A stretch of DNA of 64,000 bases. Source: Azolla caroliniana (lineage: Eukaryota > Polypodiophyta). The position numbers and the translations under genes were made by a program. Position 1 is the first letter of the stretch; every line of letters begins with the position of its first letter. The notes below the pieces were generated by a model that saw only the letters and a list, made by a program, of their open reading frames with translations, was not told the DNA's origin and searched no databases. Shown here piece after piece: positions 36,120 to 49,400 of this stretch. The stretch is taken from positions 16,988,001-17,052,000 of the forward strand of contig JBHGNT010000011.1 in NCBI GenBank assembly GCA_043228905.1. The letters are read 5' to 3'.

Positions 36120-37712
36120 CAGAGAATCAAGCCCTTCCTAGGAGATATCATCCAGTCCAATCAAACCGGTTTCATGGAGCATCGTTCTATTATGGACAAC
36201 GTGATTTTGTTTTGGGAGGCTGTTGCAACGGCGAAGGAGACCAATCAAAACTTAGCCTGTCTGATGCTCGACTTCAAGAAAGCCTATGATTGAGTGCAAT
36301 GGTCTTTCTTGGAAGAAGTGATGAAGGTCATTGAGGTACCTTTGGAGTGGAGATGTGCTGCCCAAGCCTTATATAGGAATGGCTCGAGTAAGGTGTTGAT
36401 TGCAGGGAGGAAAGGAGCTCGAATCTTTCTAACTCGATCCATCAAGTAGGGTTGTCCTCTTGCCCCCTTTCTTTTCCTTTTTATTACTGAAGCAATGTCT
36501 GCCCTTTTTAACAATCAAGGGGCAAATCTTCATGGTCTTTCGATCCCTAATTCAAGGAAGTCCCTGTTGGACTCGGAGTTCGTGGATGATATGATGTTAT
36601 ACCTCCAAGGAAATGAAGCGAATCTTGAGAGGGCACCGAGTGCTATTGAGCTCTTTTGCAAGGCATCGGGAGCATCCATCAATTGGAAGAAGTCCAAGGG
36701 TTTTTGGATCAGCTTGGAGTCCAAGCCTGTTTGGAAGCTAAATGCTGAATTCAAATGGATTGCAAACGGGGAAGCCACTAGGTATATGGGAACGTGGATT
36801 GGGGTAGATATCGACAAAGGAATTTAGTTGCAACAAATTCAAAGCAAAATCTGTGACAAAATTCGCAACTGGTCAGGGATGAACTTATCATTGGCTGGCA
36901 AGATCATAGTAGCTAACCATGTGCTCTTGTCTACGTTATGGCATGTAGTTTCAGTGTGGATGTTTGACAAGCAAGCTATTCGTAATGTTAAAGCGTGTAT
37001 TAGGGGATTCCTTTGGGCTGGGATGAGGAAAGACAACGCGGCAACCAAAGTATCATGGTCTACATTGGTTCTTCCCAAGAGTAAGGGGGGTTTAGCATTG
37101 ATTGACCTTGGATTGCAGAGTCAGGCATTGTTATGTAAGGTATTGGTAAGGAGCTTGCTACCTGGTAACGAGTTATGGAAAACATTGATACATAATAAGA
37201 GCATTGTCTGGAGTCCAAGACTGGGTGGGCATTGGGCTCGGTTTGGGGTTGAGGTTCATGTATCGAGCGCAACAATCACTTGGTTGGCCATTGAATCGGC
37301 CTCGTGGTTTCAAGGGTGGAATGGAAACAGTCCTTCTTTAAAGGTGATGCAAGGATCTGTGCAACCAGTGCAAGGAGGTTTATTCTTCTTACAGGAACGC
37401 TGCGTGGACATATGGGTATTAGTGGTCGGCCTTACGGTCTGGCAAGTGTGGGTATCTAGGTGTAGGGAGACCTTCGCAGGTAAACGAACCCCACCGGCTG
37501 AGAATCTAATGATGATCTGGTTCAATCCTATTTCTACGTTGCGAGGTGAGTTTGAAAGTCTTCAAGGGCCATCTAACGCAAGTGAAGAAGCGAGAGCTCG
37601 TTTCTTGTTGAAATGGAGCGGTTCGTCAATGCTACATATAATGGATGGTAAAGTGAAGTGGAATTATCAACCACCACGGTGGTTGTTCCCTCCAAGTGTA
37701 CCTAACATCTAG
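36120..37712 (+). pseudogene. LINE ORF2 remnant: reverse transcriptase and C-terminal region
   Basis: The whole stretch reads in frame 3, with stops at 36291-36293 (TGA), 36447-36449 (TAG) and 36825-36827 (TAG). The RT blocks are 'NQTGFMEHRSIMDNV', 'ACLMLDFKKAYD' (first catalytic Asp), 'GCPLAPFLFLF' and 'FVDDMML' (the YADD-box equivalent, ~36580-36600). A typical plant LINE thumb follows ('NWSGMNLSLAGKIIVANHVL', 'AACIRGFLW'-like, 'KSKGGLALIDLG'). The endonuclease and RT N-terminus are missing. Each stop is explained by one C:G to T:A transition relative to the family residues (Arg, Gln, Trp), the pattern left by cytosine methylation and deamination. Confidence 0.9.
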
Positions 37713-37967
37713 ATGGGTGCTGCCATGAGGAGCGAATGGAGGACATCTATGCTGAATTCTGCTGGTATGAGGCTCACATGGAGAATATGCGTCGAGTAAC
37801 GCTATACACATCGAATGATGTGGTGCTTTGGAGTTGTTTTTTTGTTGTTTCATCTACACATATTGTTTTCCTTTGACATGCAAGATGTCTTATAAGATAT
37901 GAGTTGTAAATTATCCTTTGTACATTGCTTAACTAATGGAAGTAGTTTTTTTTTGGGAAAAAAAAAA
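36120..37967 (+). mobile_element. 5'-truncated LINE (non-LTR) retrotransposon
   Basis: The element begins inside the reverse transcriptase and ends with the LINE tail ACTAATGGAAGTAG, a T-run, GGG and an A-run at 37929-37967. The abrupt 5' truncation within ORF2 and the A-rich 3' end are typical of LINE insertion by target-primed reverse transcription. Confidence 0.88.
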
Positions 37968-38164
37968 TGTGCCCACATAAAATCCTTAGTTTAATGCATT
38001 CCTCAAATTGAACAAAGCATGAAATATTGGGGGGATTCATGTACTATTTGTATATGTATCAAGACTACTTTGTTCCATTTTTGAACTGATATGGCCTTAA
38101 AAATGCATGAATAAATTTGAGGAAGTTAAGCTCAATAGTGCAAACAATACAAATCAAGTTCAAT

Positions 38165-38470
38165 ACTTTCTTCTTTTTTTCCAAAAAAAGATACGACATT
38201 AGTATTAGAAAACATGTAAGGCTATACGTACAAGATATACCACAAATCCCCCTTTTTTAAAATCCTAACCATCGGCTTAAATAAATACTTTCGTGCAGAG
38301 TAAAACCACTCCACCTTATCAAAAAGCCATCTATAAAATATACCTATGTCCCAAATGGCATGAAACTCCAATCGCTTAAGCTCCATTTGTTGCGTATTAC
38401 CGTTTATACTATCCAACAAACCTTTGAGATTATGCACAATCTTTGTCCAAATCCCATAAATTATTTGGAC
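38165..38470 (-). mobile_element. LINE 3' fragment, first minus-strand copy
   Basis: Minus-strand sequence at 38222-38437 encodes a residual ORF2 C-terminus ('LKRLEFHAIWDIGIF', 'DKVEWFY'). It aligns in spacing with the C-termini of the plus-strand LINE ('EEARARFLLKWSG', 'GKVKWNYQ') and of the next copy. It ends in the tail 'AATACTAATGTCGTATC', a T-run, GG and an A-run near 38173-38205. It is a short 5'-truncated insertion. Confidence 0.6.
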
Positions 38471-38477
38471 ATGTCTT

Positions 38478-39160
38478 TTTTTTTTCCAAAAAAAAGAACT
38501 CCTTCCATTAGTTATAAAATTTTACAAATGTGATTATTATGTACAAATCCCTGTAGGGACGTGATAGTTCCATCTCATGTGGATGCCCACTGACTCAAGA
38601 AAGGGAGAGGACGACCATTGTTGGATGAAGGCTATTCGTTGTCTTTCAACTCCATCGGAGCCGCCCTTGAGGCCATCATATTGGCTCTTTAGAGTGGCTA
38701 CAATTTCACTCCATATCTCTTGCAATAGTAACATTGTTAGATGCGCGGTTTGGTTGGAGAAGACCTGTCTACACCGTTGTTTCCATCGAATCCGAAATTA
38801 GGCTGGTCTTTCAGTCACATTTTGAAATACCTTCAGACATCGAGTCTTCGAAATATACCAATTTGTAAATTGTAATACCGCTTACCACTTCCCAAATTTG
38901 AGGTTTATCAATCTCTTTTTGTGGATTCAAAGGTATCAAAAATTTCCCCATCAAACCATGTCTGATCACAATAGCATCTGCAACCTCCTCTTGTTCATAT
39001 ACCATAGGTTTATCTTGTACCACCGCCCATGATACCGCTCCCCATGTATACACTACTCGAGGATATACCGATATTAATAATGCTATGATGCGTTTCCATA
39101 ATGTCCATATCAAAACCACAACTCCACAAACAATGCTCAAGTCCAATACTTTGCAACTGC
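38478..39160 (-). mobile_element. LINE 3' fragment, second minus-strand copy
   Basis: The minus strand carries ORF2 C-terminal pieces at 39146-38811 ('PRVVYTWGAVSWAVVQDKP', 'HGLMGKFLIPLNPQKE') and 38734-38537 ('EIVATLKSQYDGLKGG', 'MRWNYHVP'), in different frames, so it is decayed. It ends with 'ACTAATGGAAGGAG', a T-run, GG and an A-run at 38478-38520. It lies tail-to-head beside the 38165-38470 copy. Confidence 0.75.
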
Positions 39161-41085
39161 ATATTCAAACTATTCATCTTGGATCATACATTTGCTTGCT
39201 TACAAAATGAAATCAATCACTATGTATCCTAAGTTCTATTGTGCTAATCAATAAGTTTTTTTATTTTCTTACTATCAAGAATTGGAATTGAAGGCATTAT
39301 TAGACGAATATGGACCATAATATCACCACGAGATAACCATGTAACCCCATTAAACCGGAGAGGTAGATTAGCCTCTAGATCCATGACTTTTTAAAAGTTC
39401 ATAAATGCATTGTAGCATTTTGTGGAACTTTTCAACTAAGAGTGGACTTTTTTTATTAGCCAACCTTTTCCACCAATAATAGCTCCTCCTATGTTTTACA
39501 TAAACCTTTAACAACCAAAGCTTCACTAAAAGCTAGAAAATGAATTCTAAGAACATTTGGACTCTGTTATTGCATGTGTCCCACTACACCACATTTGCAT
39601 TAGCACCATCTATTGTCATTGTCATGCTATTTCTTTCACACAAACCTTTTTCATTAAGAACTTTCTCAATGCATCAAATATTATGGTTCCTTTCAAATAT
39701 GGTAATTGTAATGAACCCATGAAAAAATATAATTCTTGGAACCAAGTCCATTGCATTTTAAATATATCCTATAGATTGTAATTTCCATTTCTAATGTCTT
39801 GTATCAATATTGTCATACACTGAGTGAAAAGGTGACTTCCTCATGCATCTTTATTGTGTTTCCCTATTTGATAGACATTGTCCACAAAGCCATATGCCAT
39901 ATGGTGATTAATGTGGTGCATACTCTTTAGGATTTGACATTAGTGCCTATCCAAACAAATAATTTTGCCATGTATATGTCCCAAATATGTTTAATTGTTT
40001 CTCCATCTAACATGCCATTTACAAAATCAAATCAAGTTGAATTGTAACATATTGATGGCCATTACCCAATGCATCAAACATTGAAGTACTTCTTTACCAC
40101 AAAAAATATGCAAGAATTTTTTATTTTCCATTCTGTCTAAATCCTTACATAATTTACTATCATTAACTTCCCATTTAATCGTAGCATTTTTGGATTGCAA
40201 AAGTTACATGTTTGCAAGGTTTTGAGGGATCATTACATTCTCAATTAAGTCCCATGCTACATCCTACTGGATCAATGTCATCTTGAAAATCATTACCTTA
40301 TTGCAATATCTACAAACAAGGCACCTTCATTTGATAAGTGGATAGCAGTGATTGTCTTTTGCTTCTTGGGAACCATATACCAAATTTGTTTTACTCCAAA
40401 CAAACATGAACATAAATCTTAGAGATGTGTTTAAAATTAAGCAACAACAATTGCAAAAAGATTTTCTACCACAAATCACTAATGATGACCAAAAACGAAA
40501 GATTTTAATGCTCAGTATAGCAAAGACAAATATATATCATGGTTTTTACATTTGTTTTTATGCCAGCATCAGCAAGACGAGATACAAATTAATTCATCAG
40601 TCTTTGGTATAAAGGTTGTGCAGGAGTGATAAATTTGCCAGGAAATTAGCCATCATATACTAATGTCTGCATGCTCACAACTAAGGTTCCTTTGAACCCA
40701 GCTATGATGGAAAGGCTGTCCTAGCCATTGAACAGTGACACAAGTTCGACCAATATCAGATCATCAATGAGGTCCTAGTCCTTGATTTATGAATGTAAAA
40801 GACCTTTCAATATCAGACTATCAATGATGTCCAAGTCATATGAAATGTAAAAGATTCTCTTCAGGATAATGAGCTCATTGTTAAATGTTGGTTTCATAAT
40901 GTAGAAACATAGAACATTATGATTTAAAAACGGTAGAATTGACATTCACCATTTACACGAGGGTATTTTCAAAATTACCCCTTTTTTCTATCCCAAATTT
41001 TGAATATCTTGAAAATAAGATTAATAAAAAAAGATGTGTGGGTTTAACTTCTTTCTGTTGCATGGAAAGCATGCTTCGTAGTCAG
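39161..41085. other. Intergenic, no gene seen
   Basis: AT-rich, with no credible CDS. Its right end should include 3' UTR of the ankyrin-TPR gene on the minus strand. Confidence 0.5.
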
Positions 41086-43130
41086 TTAGCACTTGTCTTC
41101 AGATTTATCAGCATAAAACCTTTTCCCTGCCTCAACTGCCTCCCTGCAAACAAGAAAACAATGTCTGGACTCGATGTCCTTTGTAGTGATTTATATCTCA
41201 ATAGATAACACTCTCCATCCACCTCTATCTCTCCCCAGAAAAAGTGAGACATTTGTATATGCCTGTTTTGTCACATAACACAATCTAGCTTTAAATAAAT
41301 TCTAATATATATCACGGAGAGATGGGACACTGTAGTACCTTATTCTGTCCTGTACTAAAATGAACTCATGTAGCACTTCAAGATGCATAATATTGTTCTC
41401 ATACCCCCAAAAATCAATCATTATGAACCCAAAGAACCACGGGAATTCAAATAAGGCTGGGACAACCTTTTAAAATTGTGATATATACAATCATTTCAGA
41501 GGATTTCAGATATACATATATAAACTCGTTCATATGAGTAATCAAACCTGAAAGCATCAACAAGTTCCTTATTATTTGGGTCAAGCTTTACACCCTCATA
41601 GAATGCATTTGCTGCTTCCTCATATTTCTGCATCAGACAACATACCAAGGGGACAATAATAAGGAAACTCCTGAACGTCCTAAAAATTTAAATGGTTGGG
41701 GAAAGTTTAGGTTAGCTATCAAGATTTCATAATATTTAGCGAAATGCTCCCAAAAAACCTTCAAAGGTACCCATGTGCATATTATGATTATCTCATACAG
41801 CACCACTGAATTAAGAGAAAAAAATGCAAACCTGCAAAAGACGAAGGGCAGACCCTTCTCTATAGCATCCTTTTGCCCAGTCGGGACGAATCTGCCTTAC
41901 CAACTTGGCATCAGTAAGTGCAAATTCAAGTTGCCCAGTTCTCATCCAGCATAGGCTCCGATTAGATAAAATAATTGCATTGTGTGGATCCAAATCTAGC
42001 GCCTGTCAAAAAATAATCGCATTATTCAATTGTGTTATGTATGCATTATGTGATTATGCACACATGCAATGCTCTGATGACAGGCATCTGGTCATCGAAA
42101 GAAACTTGGGTGATATTTCATAGTTTTCCCCCAAAGAAAACGAAAAGATTTGAACATTTATACTCCATGGCATGGACATATATGCTGGCACTGAACTGCC
42201 ATTCTTGAAATCAAGTCATGTAGCTCAAGCTACAAAAATGCATTGTTCTCAAAATAAGGAAGAGTGCATTTAGTACTCAGTGTCACAATGGTACATTTCA
42301 CACAATGTTTGAATACCCGTTCTGCATGTTATCAACACACATGCTAGCACAGAAGCAATATTCTTTGATATTAGCAACATATTCAAGCTAGAATAACAGT
42401 GTTCTGGAAAGTGTGAAACATGCATTTGAAATATCAAAAACCATATAATTAGGAAAAAGCACCCTTCCCTAAAAGTTGACATCAGCAATCCTTTCATTCC
42501 TTTGCCTCCCAGTAATCATTGCAATATAGGCCTGGAAATTTAAAGCTACATATTGTGTGCTCACCTGTGTATATGCATCCACAGCAGCCATATAATTCTT
42601 GTTTTTAAACGCTTCATCACCACGGGTTTTGGCTTGCAAAGACTTCTCCTTTAATTCTGCAGATACCTTGCAGGAAAAAACAGAAGGCTTCGTTTGTCTC
42701 CCAGGACCTCTTTCACATTGATCAAAATAATTTCCATTAAGAAGGAAAGACAACTTACCTCAATTGGAACAAACTTGTCATCAGTCTTAACTCCTTTATC
42801 CTCTTCTTTTGCATGGCTGAGGTTTGCCTAGTACCAAAGTATGTACATGTGAGTTTCACTCAATTATACCAGTTTTGGTATTCACAATTCAACAAACTCA
42901 GAGAATTATATACCAGTTTTGATTTCCACTCTACCCCCCCTTTTCACTTCTTACCCCTCTCATACCCCCCATCACTTTTTCAAAGATCCCTATAAAATCT
43001 TTTCCTACCCACCACTATACATCACCCTCCCTAACTCCCACATCACACATTTTCAAATAACCCCATAAAATCTTTTACACCCCCACCAAATCCATCACTC
43101 CCCCTGAACTCCCACACCATAAAATTTGAA

Positions 43131-43164
<34 letters not shown>

Positions 43165-43371
43165 TATCCCTTTTATTCCCTATATAAACCTCTCAAATTC
43201 TAAATGGTCATGTGCACTGATGAGCTCCTTAGGAGCGAAACTAGTTTGCCACATCGACCATTTCTTTGTATTACCTTTTAAGTTTCTTAATATAAATTAG
43301 TTTTTAGTATAACCTCTTTGTATAACCTCTCTCTCTCACTCTCTCTAAACTTTGTACATGTAACATATGTA

Positions 43372-43441
<70 letters not shown>

Positions 43442-46400
43442 AAGCAATAAGATCCCTAATGAATATATTTGCATGCTGCTCATATTTGCCTCACTTCTAG
43501 AAATAGATTGCAGAAAAAAGGATGTCTCTAATGTATCCTTACAGAGGACAAACGTACACACGATGACTCCATCGATACCTTCAACTCCTACAAAATGAAT
43601 TTTACACCATAAAGTGCAAAAAAAACTGAAAGCTCAAAAACTATGATAAAATGTCTTTAAGCAGCATCTTGTACAGGGTACTCAAACACTACTTCTTTTC
43701 CAGTTAGCTTCTTATAGGCAACACCAAAAGTCTCTAACTTATACTCAGTATTGTTCCTCTCCTTCGGGTCCAAATATACTCGCATTATGCATGAACCATC
43801 CAGACGGAAACGAACTCTTTTTCCCACAATCTCTGCTGGATAGACTAAATCTTCAAGAATAGCCTCATGAACAGATGTTAATGTACGGCTTCTGGGACGA
43901 GCAGTAGCAGTTCCCTTCTTGGGAGGCCTCATAATGCACCTTGTCGCGATGAAAATTTCTTCTCAAGTTCGCAGACAAGACGGTTGTGAATTTTTTTGAA
44001 TGATTTCCTTAGTCTGTATGGCACATGGATTATGACAGCCTTCCTGCTTCCAGAGATATCTATTTGCTTTGCAGAATTGATGAATAGATCCTTTAGGTCA
44101 CTTCTTAGCTCCTGGTTAGTGTTCTCAAGATCAAAGAGAGCCTGTGCAAAAGAGCAGTTACATTACCCCCTGGCATGATGCCCTAAACCCTGGCATCAGA
44201 GCAGTTACATTACCCCCTGATGTTGAGGATGGGTTATTTGTTCCATCCTACTCAGCATGCCTTAGCCTAACTCACAGCCAACAATATGTTCTTACACAAT
44301 AAGACCCATTTCAGTGTTTAAACTGGTATCCTGCCAATACGCCATGTTAATCTTAGCAATTCCTCACACAGGAGTCCTTAAAACATTAATACTTTGATTA
44401 CTGTAGGTTACATCTAAGCTAACTCTTAGAAACCTTCAGGATCCTTTTATGCTAACGCAAGATACAAGTTAGAAAACAACACTGAAGGAATGGCATGAAA
44501 ATGTAGATGGTGCAAAGTCACAAGAAACTGAAGCAATAAGTTAACCAACCTGCTCATGTGCTATTAGTTTCTGTGCATATGACAAGATTCCCTTACAAGA
44601 CCAATCAGCAACTCGTGGATCCACTGTTGTCACTGGCAGCAAAGCATTCACACAATCATGGCTACCTTTCATGGCAGCCACCATCACAGGTTTCTCACCA
44701 TCCTGTAGGATTGCAATACGGTTATTCTTCATTGCACGAAGCATGTCATTAGATATAATTGCATTGCATGTGTTACCTCATCAACAGCATTCGGGTCGGC
44801 GCCTGCATTTAAGAGGCTTATGACAATCTTTTCATTTCCACTGTCTGCAGCAATATGAAGTGGAGTTACACCACCTACAGTCACATTCACATTTCCTCCT
44901 TTCTGCATATGACCATTCAGGAGATAACAACAATGAAAGTTATGGTGATTGGAAGTAATGTATAAAAGGTGAGTCAATGCACATTCAAGGAGTAGTAGGT
45001 AAGATGTACAAGTATATATGATAAAGTACACTAATAAAATTGTCTCCTAATGATATAAAAATAAGATAGGCAATCTAATTAATGAAATTGGATTCCTGTG
45101 CATGAATTATTGCATGCCTGTTCTTCCTCCTATGTGAATTTGATACTGACTTTCAATCATTTGATTACTAGGCAATTCCATAGTTTCCTCAATACTTTGT
45201 ATATTATATGCTCATGTGCACGGCTTTATTGAAAATAAGAATGTCAAAATTTTATCAAATCACCAGCTAGAAAAAGTTCCATCAAGGCATTTCTTCTACA
45301 AAGGACAAAACAAAAGCACCTCAATAAGCAGATCCAGAATCTTAGATGCTCCCGCTGCTGCTGCACTGACAAGGGCAGTCACATCATCATCTGATGATGC
45401 ATTTGGCTGCAGGAACATAGTACCTTTTTTATCATAAAATAACAAAACAAACAAAAAAACCGTGCCCTAAATAAAAAAGGATTGTTTTATGTTGCACTTA
45501 CATCAGCTCCGTGTTCTAACAAATGTTTCACAACTTCATATTTTTCATTACCAGCTGCCCATATTAATGGAGATCCTGCATGGCTTGAGATGTCCACATT
45601 GACTCCCTTCTCCAACAGTGATCTTACAATGTCAACAGAGCCTATTAAATTTTAAACACAGAATATATAGGACAAGATTGAATCCATTTCCTTATCAACC
45701 CTCTTTTTTATATTGAAAACAGGGATTGTATCAATGTAACAATCAGCGTTCCTAGACACTTCAAACAATAATTGAATTGCAACCAGTAATTGCACTATAT
45801 GAAGAAATGATGTGGCAATTCCACAAACTGCAGAGACAGCCATTTGCAAACTTCAACAGTTTAACCACAGAGTTTAGTGCCATTCATGAATCCTCTGTAA
45901 AGAGCGCCATCTTTTCCTTGGCTAAAAACCATAACAGTTCTCAACTATGAATAAAAACTCAGTCCAAAATAAAGAAATGTTTTCACATAGTCAAAACGCT
46001 CTCAGTGACGTTTTCACAGGCACTTTCAGGACAAAGGTGAAGCTAGTTAAACACATTCATATTATTTTCTCAGTTCCCAGGAATATCTGTGGTAATTGCT
46101 TTCCAAAGCCACAGACAGAAAAACTAAACACAACCTCATGTAGCATGCACACTTTACTCTACGAAGTGCAGTTCTTTTCTTTTGTGTGCACTATCACCAA
46201 CCATTGAGCTAATCATGCGTAAATGCAATAAGATAACTCATCAATGCGGTTGCGAGCACATTAAATAAAACAAAATATATAAATAGAAATTGTCAACCTG
46301 AATGAAACAAAATGCAATCATACAAGCATGGGTTGAACTTACTAACTAAAATCAGATTTAGTGAATATTTTAAAAATGGTTAACCACCTATTGAGTGAAT

Positions 46401-49400
46401 AAACATACTATACAAGCACCGCATATCAAGATAAACGAGTTAGCTAAATGCTACAAAGAAGGTAGATCATGTTGTGCTTTTGGAAAGGAGGAAAAATATT
46501 TGGCCTTCTCATATAAAACTTTTCGATCAATCACAATAGAAAGAGTAGGATTTAGATATTCAATTCATACCATCATAAAGTTCTTGTGAAAGTAACACAT
46601 GGGTACCAGAAAGAAATAGACATTCAATAACCATAATACACCTGAAAAATCTATGAATCAACCAAATCAATGGTTTATGTAACCGTATATCTGCGTTAGA
46701 ATCGGATAGACGTATCAAATCTGCAATTATTGATCCTGGCTATTTTCGCAAGGTAATTTCTATGTTAATTAACCAGTGTACCCTCATTACATTAGCATAC
46801 TCTTACTTTACTTGTATCATAAGACATAAGCTGCACAGTAATATACTGAAATTCAATGGGCAACTTGTGCATGTAAGTGAAGTATGCCCCTCACAATCCA
46901 ATGCCAAAACAACTCCAACAAAAAATACCATAATTGAACTCCAACAGTCAGTAAAATACCATAATTGAAAATTCTAGAATGTGAAACAATGATATAAATC
47001 ATTCGTACAAAATGTGGATGTCAATGAGGACAGAACCATACCAGCTGCTGCTGCATGATGCAAAGCTGTCGCATCTAGTTCATTCCCCCTTATCTCTGGA
47101 TTTGCCCCATGATCAAGGAGGCATAATGATGCTTGAAGATGTCCATGTCTTGCAGCATGGATGAGAGGAGTTTCCCCTATGCAAATTAGATAGTTTTAGC
47201 AAATTACTGATTGAATTGTGGAGCAATGGACATGATTTGGTTACTAGAAAAAGAAATGTGGGTTCAAATAAGGAGAAATTTTGATATTAAGTTTTTATTT
47301 ATGGCAAACCTTACATACAATGCACCTTTTATAATTCAAATTTCATCACAAAAAATCCGAATAAATCAAGCTTGCTCACCATCATTGTCACATACATCCA
47401 CAGGATATTTCAAAACTTTCAAGAGATAGCTACACAATGTGTCTTTCCCATTTTGAGCAGCAAAATGCAAACAGCCACGTCCATTGGCATCCTTTACATC
47501 TATAACAACCTTGGCAATGCCTTGTTCCTCATTAAATGATTGTGCAGCTTCTGCAAAAAGCAAGTAGTCCACCCTCCTTCAAATAAATGGATGATTTATC
47601 ACATTTTCTTTAAGGATAAAATAGAGTCAAACAAATCCTATGATATAGAATCTTGAAGGCAATATATTCTCTGTCCAATCATCCTGACATTTTCTCGTCT
47701 AGAAATATATAGAACAATTGTACGTTGTATAAGAATTGCATACACAGTATCCACATCTTCTTGCAATAACAATCTTGTAAAATCATGGGTTTATGCATAC
47801 CTTGCAAAGCAGTAATATCTCCTTCACGAGCTGCAATTAAAAGCTTATTAACCTTCTCCCTGGCTGTACAAAAAAAGTACGAGGGAAAGATAATGAAGAC
47901 AAGAATATAATGTCTAGTCATAAAATACAAGTAAAAAGAACAAGTCCTGGTTAGGTTTCCCCAATGCTTCTTTGTTATTGATACAAACGGATGTTATAGT
48001 ATTATGACGTCAATTTTCAGAAAAAACTAGTATGCAGTTAATTTGGGACACTTAGTTGAATGCACTCAAAGCACTTAGTTAATTTGAAAACGAACAAAGC
48101 ACTCAACTTCAATCAAAATCTTACCAGAGCTTATAAACAAGAACCCAACAATTTCTAATACCTGGCTAACTCTTGGATATGAATTAACAAACCACCATAG
48201 AATTAGCTAATATAGTCAAATGTTTATACATGGTCAGTTCCTTAGCCCTGTCAGAGAATGAAGTGTAGAACCCATTTGTAATGGCTTCCATGAAAACTTC
48301 CTTGCTTTTACAAAGACGAGAGATAAATTTTTGCTTCATGTCAGCATGAGAAAAATTATCTCAACATTCATAAATATCAGTTAGGATCTGAATTTTCCTT
48401 CCTTTCTCTCACTTGAGAATGTACGCTAGAAACTGGATATTGAGTTTTAATATACTGCTTTATCACATTGTGTACGACATTTTAGACATCCCCACTGATA
48501 TAGTCCATTGCATATAGCTTTCGAGCTTGCCTTACTAGAATTCTTAAACTTAAAATGTGTAAACATGATGGTCTAGTGTAATATTTGCACCTATGTAACC
48601 TTTGCAGTGGGTCTGATATTTAGTTAATTTAAAAGAGTCCTTCATATGTTTCGTTTGAGATCAAGCATACCGGTAGTTTCATTTTTGCTTCTCAAAATAT
48701 GGCTTTACAAACCACTCAATTCTTCATCTATTTTGTTTAAGATCCTGGGGGATCCAAGGTATGAAGTAGAAAATTTCCAGAAATTAGCTCAAAGATTAAA
48801 CTGTGATCTCTATCATCAAAAAATGTTCTGGTTTCTATGTATTTAGGAATCACTGTCCGTGACCCAAGGGTTGTTGAAAAGAAATGCCATTTCCCTTAAG
48901 CCAAGACTAACAAACATGAAAAATTAAGAATATCTAGAAAACAGCTAGAAGATTAAACCAGGATCTCAATCATCCATAGAATGTCGTGGTTTTTTTATGT
49001 CTTTACATATAACTTTGCATGATAAAAGGTTTGTTGAAAAGCAATATCATTTCCCTTAACCATATCTACAAAAGTTGCGAATAGAAAATCTCTACGAAAT
49101 AGTTAAAAGATAAACCATGATGTTAACAATCTAAAAAATGTTGTGGTTATGGCGGTTTTGCCTTTGTGAATTGCTTTTCACTACGATTTTTGTTGAGAAA
49201 CGATAGCACTTACCTTAACCAAGTTACCAAAGCTATAAAGTAGAAAATATCTAGGAAATGATGATAAAAACATGAAGAACCATCAGTTTTACGATGTTAG
49301 ATCATACACTAAACTGATCAGAAACAACGTTTTCAAGAATCCCATTCCAGCATGAGAAGAAGCGAAATTTTCGTTTCCTCCGAACTGTATAAAACACGTA

